Positions 27,486 to 36,809 of a DNA stretch of 64,000 nt are shown here, piece by piece. Below the pieces are notes generated by a model that ran no database searches, was not told the origin of the DNA, and was given only the letters and a program-made list of their open reading frames with translations. This DNA comes from JBCCQH01 sp039024435 (GTDB lineage Bacteria > Bacteroidota > Bacteroidia > J057 > JADKCL01): assembly GCA_039024435.1 (NCBI GenBank), contig JBCCQH010000019.1:1-64000 (forward strand), read 5' to 3'. A program made the translations under genes and the position numbers. Position 1 is the first letter of the stretch. The number at the start of each line of letters is the position of its first letter.

Positions 27486-28049
27486 TCAGGTTGCGGTTGA
27501 CTCGGCATCGGGGTCGGCGGGGGGGAAATCGGGCAGCCACAGGTTCAGGCTCAAGCTTTCCAGCCGCACCGGACCCAAGCGGAAATCCACTTCCGCCGTT
27601 TGCCAAATTCCCCCGGTCAGGCGGCGTTTCAGTTCTCCCCCCGGCGAACTGGGGTCGAGCCGCAGGTACTCGACCACGGAGTCCAGGCTGGTGTAGGCGG
27701 CGCAGCGCGCACGTTGGCGGGGTGAGGGATCATTTACTTCGGCGATGAATACCGGGGCGGCAATTGCGGGGGGAGTGAGGGGCGAATAGCGTACCGGCGC
27801 GGCCACCACGGCCACATCCGGGTAGAGGGCGGCTTCGACCCGGGGGCACACGACCAGAACCGAACCGGGAGCCAGCACCCACTGCGGGTTCCGGGTGAGC
27901 AGGGGGTAGAGGGCAAGCAAAAGGTCGAGGTTGCGCTGGGCCTGGGCCGGCGACTTTTTGGCGAAGGGATAGTCCCACCCGCCGAGGTATTCGAATCTTC
28001 GGGGGGCGTAGGCCACCGCTTTTAGAAACCGGGCAAAGTGGGGATTCAC
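27486..28049 (-). CDS. Uma2-family (DUF820) nuclease-fold protein, possibly inactive, GTG start
   Basis: Protein of 187 residues; the start codon is GTG at 28049. The central block YPDVAVVAAP...APVFIAEVNDPS...YTSLDSVVEYLRLDP follows the Uma2 pattern (PD, then E-V, then Y-x-x-x-x-x-x-E-Y) of the PD-(D/E)xK fold. The Lys expected shortly after the EV-x-x-PS segment is replaced by Arg residues (RQRARCAAY), so catalysis is uncertain. The C-terminal 20 residues are a Pro/Asp/Ser tail. Uma2 proteins are common, often multicopy, and of unknown biological role. Confidence 0.7.
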   Translation of the reverse strand: MNPHFARFLKAVAYAPRRFEYLGGWDYPFAKKSPAQAQRNLDLLLALYPLLTRNPQWVLAPGSVLVVCPRVEAALYPDVAVVAAPVRYSPLTPPAIAAPVFIAEVNDPSPRQRARCAAYTSLDSVVEYLRLDPSSPGGELKRRLTGGIWQTAEVDFRLGPVRLESLSLNLWLPDFPPADPDAESTAT

Positions 28050-28563
28050 CGGATTTGGCGACCATCGGTGAAAGAGACCTCCTCGCGGACCTGGGTCCGC
28101 AGGTTCCAGCCTGCTTTTTGGAGGGATGGATTGATGAATTTTGTGCAGATGTCTCTTTCCGAGAGGCTTTTTTTGTTCATTTTCCGATAGAATACAGGCT
28201 CACCCAGCCACAGAAAGATAGCCTTGATGTACCTAGAATTTGGACTTCAATTGCCCCTCGAATCTCTCTTTCTTTCTCCGTATATAAGATAGGCTTTAGA
28301 ATGGGGAATATAAAATGTGGGATTGGTTTGCCGGTAGATACTCGGTTTGAGGGCAAGAATACACCCTGTTTTCTTGGGTCGATCACCCCCCGCGCAAATC
28401 TTTGCCTCGGCTATTTCGGCCAGGTTGAAGCAATTTTTGCCACCGACCGCGAACAAAGAAACGAAGCTTAAATCCAAAGGCTTACCCCCATCAATTCAGC
28501 AGGCCCCAACGTCCCCACCCCCGCACGCTCAATCCACTGTCCCCGGCACTCCCGTCTCCCGCG
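28050..28563. other. Lower-GC intergenic segment without a confident gene
   Basis: Bases about 28130-28480 are visibly richer in A and T than the surroundings. A 138-codon frame on the plus strand (28055-28471) has no family-like motif and starts inside the promoter region of the Uma2-like gene, so I do not call it. Nothing else is recognisable; the segment may be a recent insertion or degraded gene. Confidence 0.4.
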
Positions 28564-30159
28564 TCATGAGCCATCTTCTCGCCGCAGTTCCGTCGGCGGG
28601 GCGTGGGCCTGGGTCAGGCGCGACACCACCACGATGGTCAGCAGCGAACTCAGCATGGCCAGGGTTCGGAAGGGAAAGTTGACGCTCCCGTCGGCGGCGG
28701 TGCTGTAGGGCAACAGTGCGGGCAATCCCAGCGTGGGATCTCCCCCGCCGAACCGCAGAATCGCCGCCACCACAAAGCCGGCAATTGCCCCGTAAGCATT
28801 GGCTTTTCGGTCAAAAAACGCGGTGAACAGCAGGGGAAAAAGCAAGCAGTACACAAAGTCACTGCACAGAAACCAGAGCGCGTACACGCTTTTGACCTGC
28901 AGAGCCAGCAGCGTCGCCGCAATCCCGACGATCCAAATGCTGCGGCGCAAAATCCGGCCCAGGACCTCCTCGCGCGCCCCCGGGGCAATCAGCGGCCGGT
29001 AGACATTCCAGGTGGCCATGGAGGAAGCCGACAAGATCGACGAATCGACCGAGGACATCACCGCTGCGGCAATCGCCCCCAGTCCCACCGTCGCCACCAC
29101 GGGATCGCTCAGGTAGCGCACCACGTAAGGCAGAATCTCCGCCCCGTTTTCCGGCCCTGTGCCCGCCCCGACATTCGCCCAAAGTCCAGTCTGCGTGGCC
29201 ACGTCCCCAATGATGCCAATCACCACCGCCGGGGCGGCTGCGATCAGGCAGACCACGCCCGCCACCACCGAAAGGCGTACCGCTGTGCCTTCATCCCGGG
29301 AAGAAAGCACCCGTTGGAAATAGACCTGCCAGGGAATGCCGCCGAACATCAGCAACAAAGCGTAGTCCCACCAGGTCCACCAGTACTCGCCGAGTTCGGT
29401 ACGCGAAGGCAAAAAACTCGCCGCCGCCCCCTTGCTTTCCGCATAGAGCGACCAGGCTGCCTCCCAACCGCCGACCTTGGGCAGGGCAAAGGGCAAAACG
29501 ATGACCAGCCCAATCAACAGAAACAGCAATTGGACGATGTCGGTCAGGGCCACCGCCCACAGCCCGCCGAGTGCCGTGTAGGCAATCGCAATCGCCGCCG
29601 AGAGCACAATCGAGGCCTCAAACCCCAAGCCGAGCACCGTTCCGAAAGTGGATCCCAGCGCGGTCAGGATCGCCGCCGTCCAAAAGATTTCTCCGGTTAG
29701 GGCGGGCAGAAACGCCAAGGCCGCCAGGCGCTTGCCAAAACGCTGCCGCAAAGGATCCAGCATGGTCCGGAATTGATAGCGGCGCATCCGCCGGGCAAAC
29801 AGCAGTCCCCCAATGATGAGGCTCAAAGCGTAGCCCCAGGGGGCCTGGACCCAGACCAAGCCCAGCGTGTGGGTGTTTTCCGCCGTGCCATTGATGTAAC
29901 CGCCGCCCACCCAAGTCGCACTCATGGTGAAGACCGCAATCCAAAGCGGAATCGACCGCCCCGCCAGCATGACCTCGGATAGGTCCTCCGATTTGCGCAG
30001 CCGACCCGCGTAGGCGCCCAGGTAAAAAATGAGGCCGTAAAACCCCATCATCGCCACAAAGCCGCCCCAAAACACGTCGGCATCGGTGAACAGGTACAGG
30101 TAGCCCCCCACCAGCGCCAAAACGCCCAGCAAAATCGCCGTCGGAACCATCGGATGCAT
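28564..30159 (-). CDS. Sodium:solute symporter, high-affinity choline transporter (CHT)-like
   Basis: Integral membrane transporter of 531 residues with about 13 hydrophobic helices, of the SSS/SLC5 family. The blocks TMSATWVGGGYINGTAENTH, APWGYALSLIIGGLLFA, MLDPLRQRFGKRLAALAFLPA and GEIFWTAAI closely resemble the CHT subgroup, which imports choline with Na+. YWWTWWDYALLLMFGGIPWQVYFQRVLS and VMSSVDSSILSASSM (the Na+-site helix) are also present. ATG 30159 is preferred; a further in-frame start upstream adds residues that look non-coding. Choline as substrate is inferred from the subgroup. Confidence 0.88.
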   Translation of the reverse strand: MHPMVPTAILLGVLALVGGYLYLFTDADVFWGGFVAMMGFYGLIFYLGAYAGRLRKSEDLSEVMLAGRSIPLWIAVFTMSATWVGGGYINGTAENTHTLGLVWVQAPWGYALSLIIGGLLFARRMRRYQFRTMLDPLRQRFGKRLAALAFLPALTGEIFWTAAILTALGSTFGTVLGLGFEASIVLSAAIAIAYTALGGLWAVALTDIVQLLFLLIGLVIVLPFALPKVGGWEAAWSLYAESKGAAASFLPSRTELGEYWWTWWDYALLLMFGGIPWQVYFQRVLSSRDEGTAVRLSVVAGVVCLIAAAPAVVIGIIGDVATQTGLWANVGAGTGPENGAEILPYVVRYLSDPVVATVGLGAIAAAVMSSVDSSILSASSMATWNVYRPLIAPGAREEVLGRILRRSIWIVGIAATLLALQVKSVYALWFLCSDFVYCLLFPLLFTAFFDRKANAYGAIAGFVVAAILRFGGGDPTLGLPALLPYSTAADGSVNFPFRTLAMLSSLLTIVVVSRLTQAHAPPTELRREDGS

Positions 30160-30263
30160 GCGCACGCAGCAAGTTAACAAAAGCGGCTTGCTTTGGGGGA
30201 AGACCCGCGGGCGTGATTGTCGGCCCGGGCAATCTCGCCTCGGTTTTCTTCTTAAATTGTCCC

Positions 30264-32708
30264 ATGCGTCTACGATTGCTCCTCCTTTGGCTGTTGGTGC
30301 TCGGGGTGGCGGGCTGCGATGACTCCGCTCCCGGGACCCCGGATCGGTCGGCCCCCACTACGGTCGGCCTGTTTTCGCCCGTACAGCTCCGTGCGGACAG
30401 CACCACCATTTTCTTGGCCGATTATTTCCCGCTGGGCGAATGGCCGGACACCCTGCTTTCCATCCCCGAGTTGAAACTGCTGCCGGACAGCGCCGCGGGT
30501 ACGGTGACGCTGGTGCCCAAGGGGGAAGCCTTGCCCTGGCTGGCGACCTTGGACCTGGAATTCGGGGCGTACAGCTACAGCATTTTGCTCAAACGCTCGC
30601 GCAAACGCAAGGTGCTCTTTGCCTTGGACCCGCAGGGGGCAACCTACCAAACCGTACAACTCGCCGGCGAGTTCAATGGCTGGAATCCAGCAAATTCGCC
30701 GATGGTTCTGCGCAATGGCGTCTGGCAGAACTCCGTGGTGCTGGATCCCGGGCGCTACCAGTACCAAGTCGTCCGCGACGGCAATTGGAGCCTCGACCCC
30801 ACCAATCCGGACTCGGTCGACAACAACCTCGGCGGGTACAACTCGCTCAAGATCGTGGGCAATCCCCGCACCGACATGGTCACGGCGGAAACACGAATCA
30901 TTCCTTATACCGGCGACAGCACCGCCATTCGGGTCCAGTACCTCGTGGACATCACTGCCGGAGCCCCGGATGAACGCCGCACCCCCCGGGAATGCTTCGC
31001 GTTTTGGGAAAATACCCGCATTTCCGCTTCTCCTGGGGCGGGCGGCGATACCTACGACTTTCGCTGGACCATTCCGATTCCCGATACCGCGCGGACCCGG
31101 GAGCGGTCCCACATCCGGGCCTGGTTCCGCTCCGCGACCGGCTATTACAATGACATTCTGATTCCGCTGGAATACGGCCGGCCGGTCCGGGATCCCGCCC
31201 AGTTGCGCGCGGCGGATCAGCACCGCAATGTCCTCTATTTCCCGATGGTGGACCGCTTCCACGACGGCGACTCCACGATCAATGCTCCGCTCGCGGATCC
31301 CCGCGTCCACCCCAAGGCCAACTACCACGGGGGTGACCTCGCGGGTGTAATCGAAAAACTGGAAGCGGGCTGGTTTGACAGCCTCGGCATCAATACGCTG
31401 TGGCTGTCGCCGATTGTGCGCAACCCGGATTCGGCGTTCAAGGAATGGCCGGAGCCCCGGCGCTGGTTTTCTGGTTACCACGGTTACTGGCCGGTGGCGT
31501 CCACCCAGGTAGACCCCCGGTTCGGCGATGCGGGGACCCTGGAGCGGCTGATCGAGGTCGCCCACGCCCGGGACATCAAGGTCTTGCTCGACTTCGTGGC
31601 CAACCACGTCCACCAGGACAATCCCATGTACCGGAACCATCCCGAGTGGGCAACTGCACTTTACCTCGCCGACAGCACGATCAACGTGCGCATCTGGGAG
31701 GAACAGCGGCTCACGACTTGGTTTGATGTTTTCCTGCCCAGCCTGGACTTTTCCCGGCCGGAAGTCATCGAAGCGCAAGTGGACACGGCCATTTTTTGGC
31801 TGAACCGCTACGCGGTCGACGGTTTTCGGCACGATGCCACCAAGCACATTCCGGTGCCGTTTTGGCGGCAGTTAGCGCGCCGGATCAAGCAGGAGGTCAT
31901 CCTGAAGCAGGACCGACCGTTGTTCCAGATCGGCGAGACGATTGCGAGCCGTGAACTGATCGGGGACTACGTGGGCAGTGGCTTGCTCGACGGACAGTTT
32001 GACTTCAATTTGTACTTCGATACCCGGCGGATTTTTGCTGCGGCGGATGCCTCGGTGGCGGATTTGGAAAGTTCGGTAATGGCGAGCTTGACCGCGTACG
32101 GGCACCACCATTTGATGGGTTCATTTGGGGGAAACCATGACATGCCGCGCTTCATTTCGCTGGCGGGGGGAGCGTTGCGGATGGACGAAGATGCGCAGGC
32201 AGCGGGCTGGGCGCGCGAGATTGGGGTGGGGGATACCTTGGCGTACCGGAAACAGAGTATGTACACGGCTTTTCTCACCGCGATTCCTGGGGTACCGGTG
32301 CTGTACTATGGGGAGGAAATCGGTCTGCCGGGGGCAGGGGATCCGGACAACCGCCGGGACATGCGCTTCGCAAACTTGACCGATTTGGAGCGGCGGACGC
32401 TGGACCAGGCCCGTCGGGCTTTGCGCATTCGCACGCAATTTATGGCGCCGCTGTATGGCGAAACAGAATTTGCCCGGCGGGGACGGCACGGGCTGACCGT
32501 GATCCGGAGCTACTTGGGCGAAAGCGTCATCTACGCTTTCAATCTGTCGCTGGAGCCTTTGGTCCTGAACCTGGGCAGCACTTCGGGCAAGCGCTTCGGG
32601 ATGTTGGAATCCAATTTCGGTGGAGGCTGGCGCCAAGTGGAGCGGGGCTACGGCGAATTGACGTTGGGGGGCTGGTCATTTGAGATTTTGACGCCGGTAG
32701 CGCAGTAG
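30264..32708 (+). CDS. GH13 alpha-amylase-family lipoprotein with CBM48-like domain
   Basis: Glycoside hydrolase of 814 residues acting on alpha-glucans such as starch, maltodextrins or cyclodextrins. Start ATG 30264 gives a lipoprotein signal (LLLLWLLVLGVAGC). Residues about 110-205 form a CBM48/E-set-like starch-binding module (VQLAGEFNGWNP, GRYQYQVVRDGNW). The TIM barrel spans about 320-720. Catalytic residues are the nucleophile D524 (DGFRHDATKH), the acid/base E558 (IGETIASRE) and D626 (GGNHDMPRF). VDRFHDGD and DFVANHVHQDNPMY are the other conserved regions. A short C-terminal beta domain follows. Lipid anchoring suggests glycan degradation at the cell surface or in the periplasm. No SusC/D pair is adjacent. 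Confidence 0.92.
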   Translation: MRLRLLLLWLLVLGVAGCDDSAPGTPDRSAPTTVGLFSPVQLRADSTTIFLADYFPLGEWPDTLLSIPELKLLPDSAAGTVTLVPKGEALPWLATLDLEFGAYSYSILLKRSRKRKVLFALDPQGATYQTVQLAGEFNGWNPANSPMVLRNGVWQNSVVLDPGRYQYQVVRDGNWSLDPTNPDSVDNNLGGYNSLKIVGNPRTDMVTAETRIIPYTGDSTAIRVQYLVDITAGAPDERRTPRECFAFWENTRISASPGAGGDTYDFRWTIPIPDTARTRERSHIRAWFRSATGYYNDILIPLEYGRPVRDPAQLRAADQHRNVLYFPMVDRFHDGDSTINAPLADPRVHPKANYHGGDLAGVIEKLEAGWFDSLGINTLWLSPIVRNPDSAFKEWPEPRRWFSGYHGYWPVASTQVDPRFGDAGTLERLIEVAHARDIKVLLDFVANHVHQDNPMYRNHPEWATALYLADSTINVRIWEEQRLTTWFDVFLPSLDFSRPEVIEAQVDTAIFWLNRYAVDGFRHDATKHIPVPFWRQLARRIKQEVILKQDRPLFQIGETIASRELIGDYVGSGLLDGQFDFNLYFDTRRIFAAADASVADLESSVMASLTAYGHHHLMGSFGGNHDMPRFISLAGGALRMDEDAQAAGWAREIGVGDTLAYRKQSMYTAFLTAIPGVPVLYYGEEIGLPGAGDPDNRRDMRFANLTDLERRTLDQARRALRIRTQFMAPLYGETEFARRGRHGLTVIRSYLGESVIYAFNLSLEPLVLNLGSTSGKRFGMLESNFGGGWRQVERGYGELTLGGWSFEILTPVAQ

Positions 32709-32725
32709 CCGTTGTTTTGGTCCGA

Positions 32726-33556
32726 TCAGAAACGCGGCAGCGGTGTGGCGGGAGGCGCCACCGGAGCGGGATCGATGCGCTTGGGCCGGGCGTAGTCCCA
32801 GAGGTAATAGTTGACCCCGAGGTAGTACATATTGGTTCCCATGCCAAAACTGGTTTCTTGCAGCACCAATTGGGTTCCCAAACCGGATTTGATCTCGGCA
32901 TTGACGCCGAAGCGATCAAAAAAGACCATTTCCACCCCGAGCAGGGCGCGGGCCCAGAGGTGCATCCGGAGCTTCCCCTGGGTCTCGAAGTAGTTCAGGT
33001 CGACGATCCGGTTTTCGCCCACGTCGTATCCGTATTCGACGAAAAAGATGTCGCTCCGGGGAGAAAGGCTGAATTCCAGTTCGGCGCCGCCGTAGAGCCG
33101 CAAAAAACCCAGGAACTTGCGGGTGTGCTTCATTCCGGCAACCGAAACCCCGAAAAATGTCCCGGCTTCCGAGGCATTGCGCCCAAAGATGGTGTCGTTC
33201 AGGGCAAATCCGCTGGTGGTGGCCAGGCTGTCCTTGCGGTAGGAGTATTCGCCGGTGATCCGCAGTTTCAGGCTCCGTGCGGTGTCCACCAGGTTGACGT
33301 GTCCTCCGAACCGGTAAAATTCAGGGAGCAATACGATGCCGGAATACACGCTCCAATCGGGATACAGCGGCAAGCCAAACCGCGCATCGGCGTAGAGGAT
33401 GTTGTGGTTGTAGCCTTCAAAAAACTGGACGTTGCCGTCGGAATGGGAAAATCCAAATGAGTTGAGCCGCCAGTTTTTCACCTTGGCACTATCGGTTTGG
33501 GCCAGGGCCGGCGAGGCGAGAAGGAGACCCAAGAGAATGGTGATGAATTTTTTCAA
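32726..33556 (-). CDS. Outer-membrane beta-barrel-like protein, TTG start
   Basis: Protein of 276 residues. The only start that yields a clean signal peptide (KKFITILLGLLLASPALAQ) is TTG at 33556; the frame is open far upstream, but that sequence overlaps a convergent gene. The mature part alternates aromatic and polar residues (FFEGYNHNILYADARFGLP, LYGGAELEFSL, TNMYYLGVNYYLWD) as in outer-membrane barrels. It ends with a Pro/Ala tail and a terminal Phe (ATPLPRF). The function is unknown. The stop lies 17 bases from the stop of the GH13 gene, tail to tail. Confidence 0.7.
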   Translation of the reverse strand: MKKFITILLGLLLASPALAQTDSAKVKNWRLNSFGFSHSDGNVQFFEGYNHNILYADARFGLPLYPDWSVYSGIVLLPEFYRFGGHVNLVDTARSLKLRITGEYSYRKDSLATTSGFALNDTIFGRNASEAGTFFGVSVAGMKHTRKFLGFLRLYGGAELEFSLSPRSDIFFVEYGYDVGENRIVDLNYFETQGKLRMHLWARALLGVEMVFFDRFGVNAEIKSGLGTQLVLQETSFGMGTNMYYLGVNYYLWDYARPKRIDPAPVAPPATPLPRF

Positions 33557-33724
33557 CCGAATAGATTGGATTTGCTCCAAATTTAAGGAAAGAAGGGGGC
33601 AATTGGGGCAGAACGCTGACAAAAAGCAATTTGGCCCTGGGCCTGGATTCCGGTATGGGTTCCATTTTTTCCGACCCGTGACCGATAAAATGGGTAGCTT
33701 GACTTTCTCACCAATATCCAAACA

Positions 33725-34834
33725 ATGGCCTACGCACAACTTTTCCAGGGTATCCTGGTATTTCCCGATGCCCAAGCCTTCGAAACTGCCCTCGCCGTGA
33801 TTGCCGCGGGCGAAGAAGTCGAAGATGCTGCCTACGAGCGTGAAACCTTCCGTGAATCCATGCTCAGCGGCACTGTCCTGCAACTGCAAATGGACACTTT
33901 TCAACCGGCAACCCACTATTTCGAGACGGTAGGGCGGTTGCAGGTATTGGCGGAGCATGCGGTCCGCGGCCATTTGATCTGCGTCTACTACGGGGGCGAT
34001 GACTTGCAAATCGAAATGGTCTACGCCGAGGTGCAACCCATTCCTGCGGAGGACCAGCCCGATCCGGGCCTTCCGATTGCCGAGAGCTACTTTCCCATGT
34101 TTGCCGGCGCACGCTACGACTATGAAGTCCGGGCGGAAGCGGATCGGTCTCCTTTGTGGTGGCCGGTTCAGGCGTCGGGAACCTCCGCCCACGGAACGTT
34201 CTATTCGTTTTCTCCCGGAGGCGATGAAGAATTTAGCTACAACGATCACCTGGGCGGGGATGATTATCTGACGCGGGGCAATCGCTGGTACGCAGCGGCA
34301 TTTGCCTGGGACCAAACGACGCTGGAACAACTTCCCGACGCGAATTTTCAGTTGATCGCGGACCCGGAGCAAGCGGAAGGTACGGTTTGGGCCATGTACA
34401 TTCCCGGCAACGATTATTTTAATCTTTACCGTCACCGGGGCTTCGGAGATGTTGAGATCGATGATCGGTTCTACGCCAATTGTTTCAAGCTCCAATACAA
34501 CCACCGTTTTCTGAAATACGGAAAAGACGATTATCGGGACTACGATACCCGACTGACGAATTTTTCGGATCGTGAATCGCTTCTCTACTTTGCCAAAGGG
34601 GTGGGCTTGGTCAGGGTTGAATCGGCAAAGCAGACGATTGTCTTGCAGGAATTTTACCGGGACGCAAGCACGGCACCTCCCCCTCCGGAACCCCAGCCTG
34701 TCGTGGAACCCCTACCGGCCGCACCGCCGGAAGAGGCTCCCGCACCTCTATCTCCGGCCTCCCGTGAAGCCCCGGAGGCCAATCCCCCCACTCCCCCGGA
34801 TGCGGCGAAAAAGCCTTGGTGGAAATTCTGGTAG
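33725..34834 (+). CDS. Hypothetical protein ending in KKPWWKFW (paralogue 1)
   Basis: Protein of 369 residues, no signal peptide. Residues 1-110 form a domain with LFQGILVFPDAQAFETALA and LAEHAVRGHLICVYYGG. Residues about 115-300 form a beta-rich domain with SYFPMFAGARYDYE, GTVWAMYIPG and LLYFAKGVGLVRVES, a pattern I have seen in uncharacterised exodomains. A 60-residue Pro/Ala/Glu linker follows and ends in the aromatic tail KKPWWKFW. The next gene has the same architecture and the same tail, so the two arose by tandem duplication. Function unknown. Confidence 0.8.
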   Translation: MAYAQLFQGILVFPDAQAFETALAVIAAGEEVEDAAYERETFRESMLSGTVLQLQMDTFQPATHYFETVGRLQVLAEHAVRGHLICVYYGGDDLQIEMVYAEVQPIPAEDQPDPGLPIAESYFPMFAGARYDYEVRAEADRSPLWWPVQASGTSAHGTFYSFSPGGDEEFSYNDHLGGDDYLTRGNRWYAAAFAWDQTTLEQLPDANFQLIADPEQAEGTVWAMYIPGNDYFNLYRHRGFGDVEIDDRFYANCFKLQYNHRFLKYGKDDYRDYDTRLTNFSDRESLLYFAKGVGLVRVESAKQTIVLQEFYRDASTAPPPPEPQPVVEPLPAAPPEEAPAPLSPASREAPEANPPTPPDAAKKPWWKFW

Positions 34835-34901
34835 GCGCAAATGCCGGCCCAGTTGGGGTGCCGGAGCAGAATTTGTATCTTCCGGATCAAGCAAGTGATC
34901 T

Positions 34902-35924
34902 ATGGGCGAGCAACAGCTTTTTCAGGGCATTTTGGCGTTTCCGAATGCGGCCGCTTTTTCCGCGGCATTGGCGGAGATGGAGGTGGGGACGGAAGAATTC
35001 CCGGCGTTCCCGGATCGGGAAGGGTTGCAGAGCGCCCTGGTCAGTGATACCGTATTGGTTCTCAACCTCACGCAGTCACCGTCCGCAGCTCAGGGCGAGG
35101 TGGGCCTCCGTCGGCTCTCCGCACTGGCAAAGCACGCGGTCCGGGGGCGTTTGGTGGCGGTTATCGCGGGTGATTTACCCGAAGTCACGGTCATTGAGTG
35201 TCCGGCCTCTTCCGATATACCGGAAGGACCGGCGGCGGTCGTGGATCCTGAATCCAGCTTTTTTCCTTTTTACGCTGGTGCCCGCTACGATTATGAAACG
35301 CGGTTCGAGGGCACGATTTCCTCGCTCTGGTGGACGGTTCATCCGGAAGGGGAGGCGGCTCCCGGGAGTTGGTTCAGCTTCCCGATGGGCGATAGTGGGA
35401 GCAAACTCGATCACTACCTCGGGGGCGATGCGTTTTGTGCGGTGGGGGAACAGCTTTTGGTTGCGGTGGATTTTTCGGAAAATGTGCCTCCGGCAAGTGG
35501 CCAGCGGCTTGTGGATGCGGGGGCGGCTCCGGGCACGGTTTGGTTGACCCACCCGCCGGGGTCGGAGACGCTGCGGACCTACCGCCACCTGGGATTTGAG
35601 GATGTCGCGGCGCCTGGGCAGTTGTACGCCGGCTGCCTCAAGGTGCAGTTGAACGATTACTTTTTGCGGGCGGCTCCGTCCGATTACGCGCTGCCCGACC
35701 ACGGGAAGGATACTTTTACGGATCACGTTTCCTACCTGTATTTTGCCCGGGGCGTGGGGCTGGTCAAGATCGGTTTTCCGGATGGTGAATTCATCCTGAC
35801 CGGATGGCACCGCGATGTAGATTCCGCACCCCCGCCGCCCAAGCGCCCGACTGAAGGGCTGCGGGAACGCAAAGCGGTCCCGGCGCCAAGCGTTCGCAAA
35901 AAGCCTTGGTGGAAATTTTGGTAA
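34902..35924 (+). CDS. Hypothetical protein ending in KKPWWKFW (paralogue 2)
   Basis: Protein of 340 residues, paralogue of the preceding gene. Shared blocks include QLFQGIL-FP-A-AF, LAKHAVRGRLVAVIAG, FFPFYAGARYDYETR, SLWWTVHPEG, LGGDAF, GTVWLTHPPG and LYFARGVGLVKIG. The linker is shorter than in paralogue 1, but the terminal KKPWWKFW is identical. It starts 67 bases after paralogue 1 and stops 18 bases before the next gene, so the three are probably one transcription unit. No catalytic motif is seen. Confidence 0.8.
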   Translation: MGEQQLFQGILAFPNAAAFSAALAEMEVGTEEFPAFPDREGLQSALVSDTVLVLNLTQSPSAAQGEVGLRRLSALAKHAVRGRLVAVIAGDLPEVTVIECPASSDIPEGPAAVVDPESSFFPFYAGARYDYETRFEGTISSLWWTVHPEGEAAPGSWFSFPMGDSGSKLDHYLGGDAFCAVGEQLLVAVDFSENVPPASGQRLVDAGAAPGTVWLTHPPGSETLRTYRHLGFEDVAAPGQLYAGCLKVQLNDYFLRAAPSDYALPDHGKDTFTDHVSYLYFARGVGLVKIGFPDGEFILTGWHRDVDSAPPPPKRPTEGLRERKAVPAPSVRKKPWWKFW

Positions 35925-35942
35925 CCTTTCCCGCACAATGCA

Positions 35943-36443
35943 ATGATTCCCGGACAAGCCTCGCACGGATCCCCGACCTTTCCTGAGCCCTGGTGCGGCC
36001 TCTGGAAAGACAGCAATGGCAAACTGTTGTACTTGCAGCGGATCACCGAACGCCAGTTGGTGGTCAGCCTCACGCCCGGTCACGAACAGCCCTTTTTCCC
36101 CTTGCCGGAGGTCATGTACGGACGGACGCACCGGCTGCCCGCTTTGTACCAGGCGGACGTCCGCAGCCACTTGTTTCTCCGGGTGGACGCCGGCCAACCG
36201 GGCTGGGGTCCCTACTTCGAACTGGAATTTCTCTTTGGGGAGGGGGACCGGCTGCGCTTGGCCGAGCCTTGGGACCTTGCTTCCGGCGTCATCGCCCGTC
36301 CCCGCATCAATTTTGGTCCGCAAGCCGAGGGCAGTCCCGATGGCACTTCGATCTCCTGGGCCTATCCCCTCGCGAATTTCTGGAAGGCCGAGGAAGAGGA
36401 AAAGCGGTTTTTAGATTATCTGGGAGAGATTTCTGCGGACTGA
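35943..36443 (+). CDS. Hypothetical protein of the KKPWWKFW operon
   Basis: A 166-residue soluble protein, mostly beta, with EPWCGLWKDSNGKLLYLQRI, RVDAGQPGWGPYFELEFLFGEGDRLRLAEPW and a C-terminal acidic helix (FWKAEEEEKRFLDYLGEI). It begins 18 bases after paralogue 2 and shares no clear sequence with it. Not recognised. Co-transcription suggests a common process. Confidence 0.65.
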   Translation: MIPGQASHGSPTFPEPWCGLWKDSNGKLLYLQRITERQLVVSLTPGHEQPFFPLPEVMYGRTHRLPALYQADVRSHLFLRVDAGQPGWGPYFELEFLFGEGDRLRLAEPWDLASGVIARPRINFGPQAEGSPDGTSISWAYPLANFWKAEEEEKRFLDYLGEISAD

Positions 36444-36809
36444 TGCTTGGTTGCGGATGGCGCGGTGGTGGTAGGGGAGCGATCAGAAGATTTCCAATTC
36501 CTCGATTTCCAATTTCCCCTCAACCGCAGTGCGCCCTGCGCAAGGTGACCCTTGATAATTGTTCCCAAAGGGAATTCTTGATCACAGATTCTACGTTGCA
36601 CGTTCGGAACGCGCCCATCGGAAATTCCCAAAGGCAAACCTTCCGCCGCGCGTGATCCCGCGCGTCTATGGGAAAAATTGAGTTGAGATTTTTACAATCA
36701 TTGCCGGTCGCGTGCTCGAAGCGCGCCCAACGGAAATCAAGAATCAGACAATCACAAATCCGCAGGTCGCGCGTCCAGGACGCGCCCATCGGAAATCAGG
36801 CAATCCCCC
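36444..36809. repeat. Cluster of short GC-rich palindromic repeats
   Basis: Non-coding stretch packed with copies of one element. Versions of CGCG(T/C)(T/C)CNNGACGCGCCCATCGGAAATC lie near 36599-36627, 36709-36738 and 36769-36798, and a related CGCGTGATCCCGCGCGTCTATGG unit lies near 36648-36670. Each has a small inverted repeat (for example GTTCGGAAC within the first). Further copies occur near 38838, 39066 and 59617. No ORF is credible here. Confidence 0.65.

Noticed and set aside
28055..28471. 138-codon ORF in the low-GC patch
   Set aside because: No recognisable motif, it overlaps the start region of the Uma2-like gene, and composition follows the AT bias rather than protein-like codon use.
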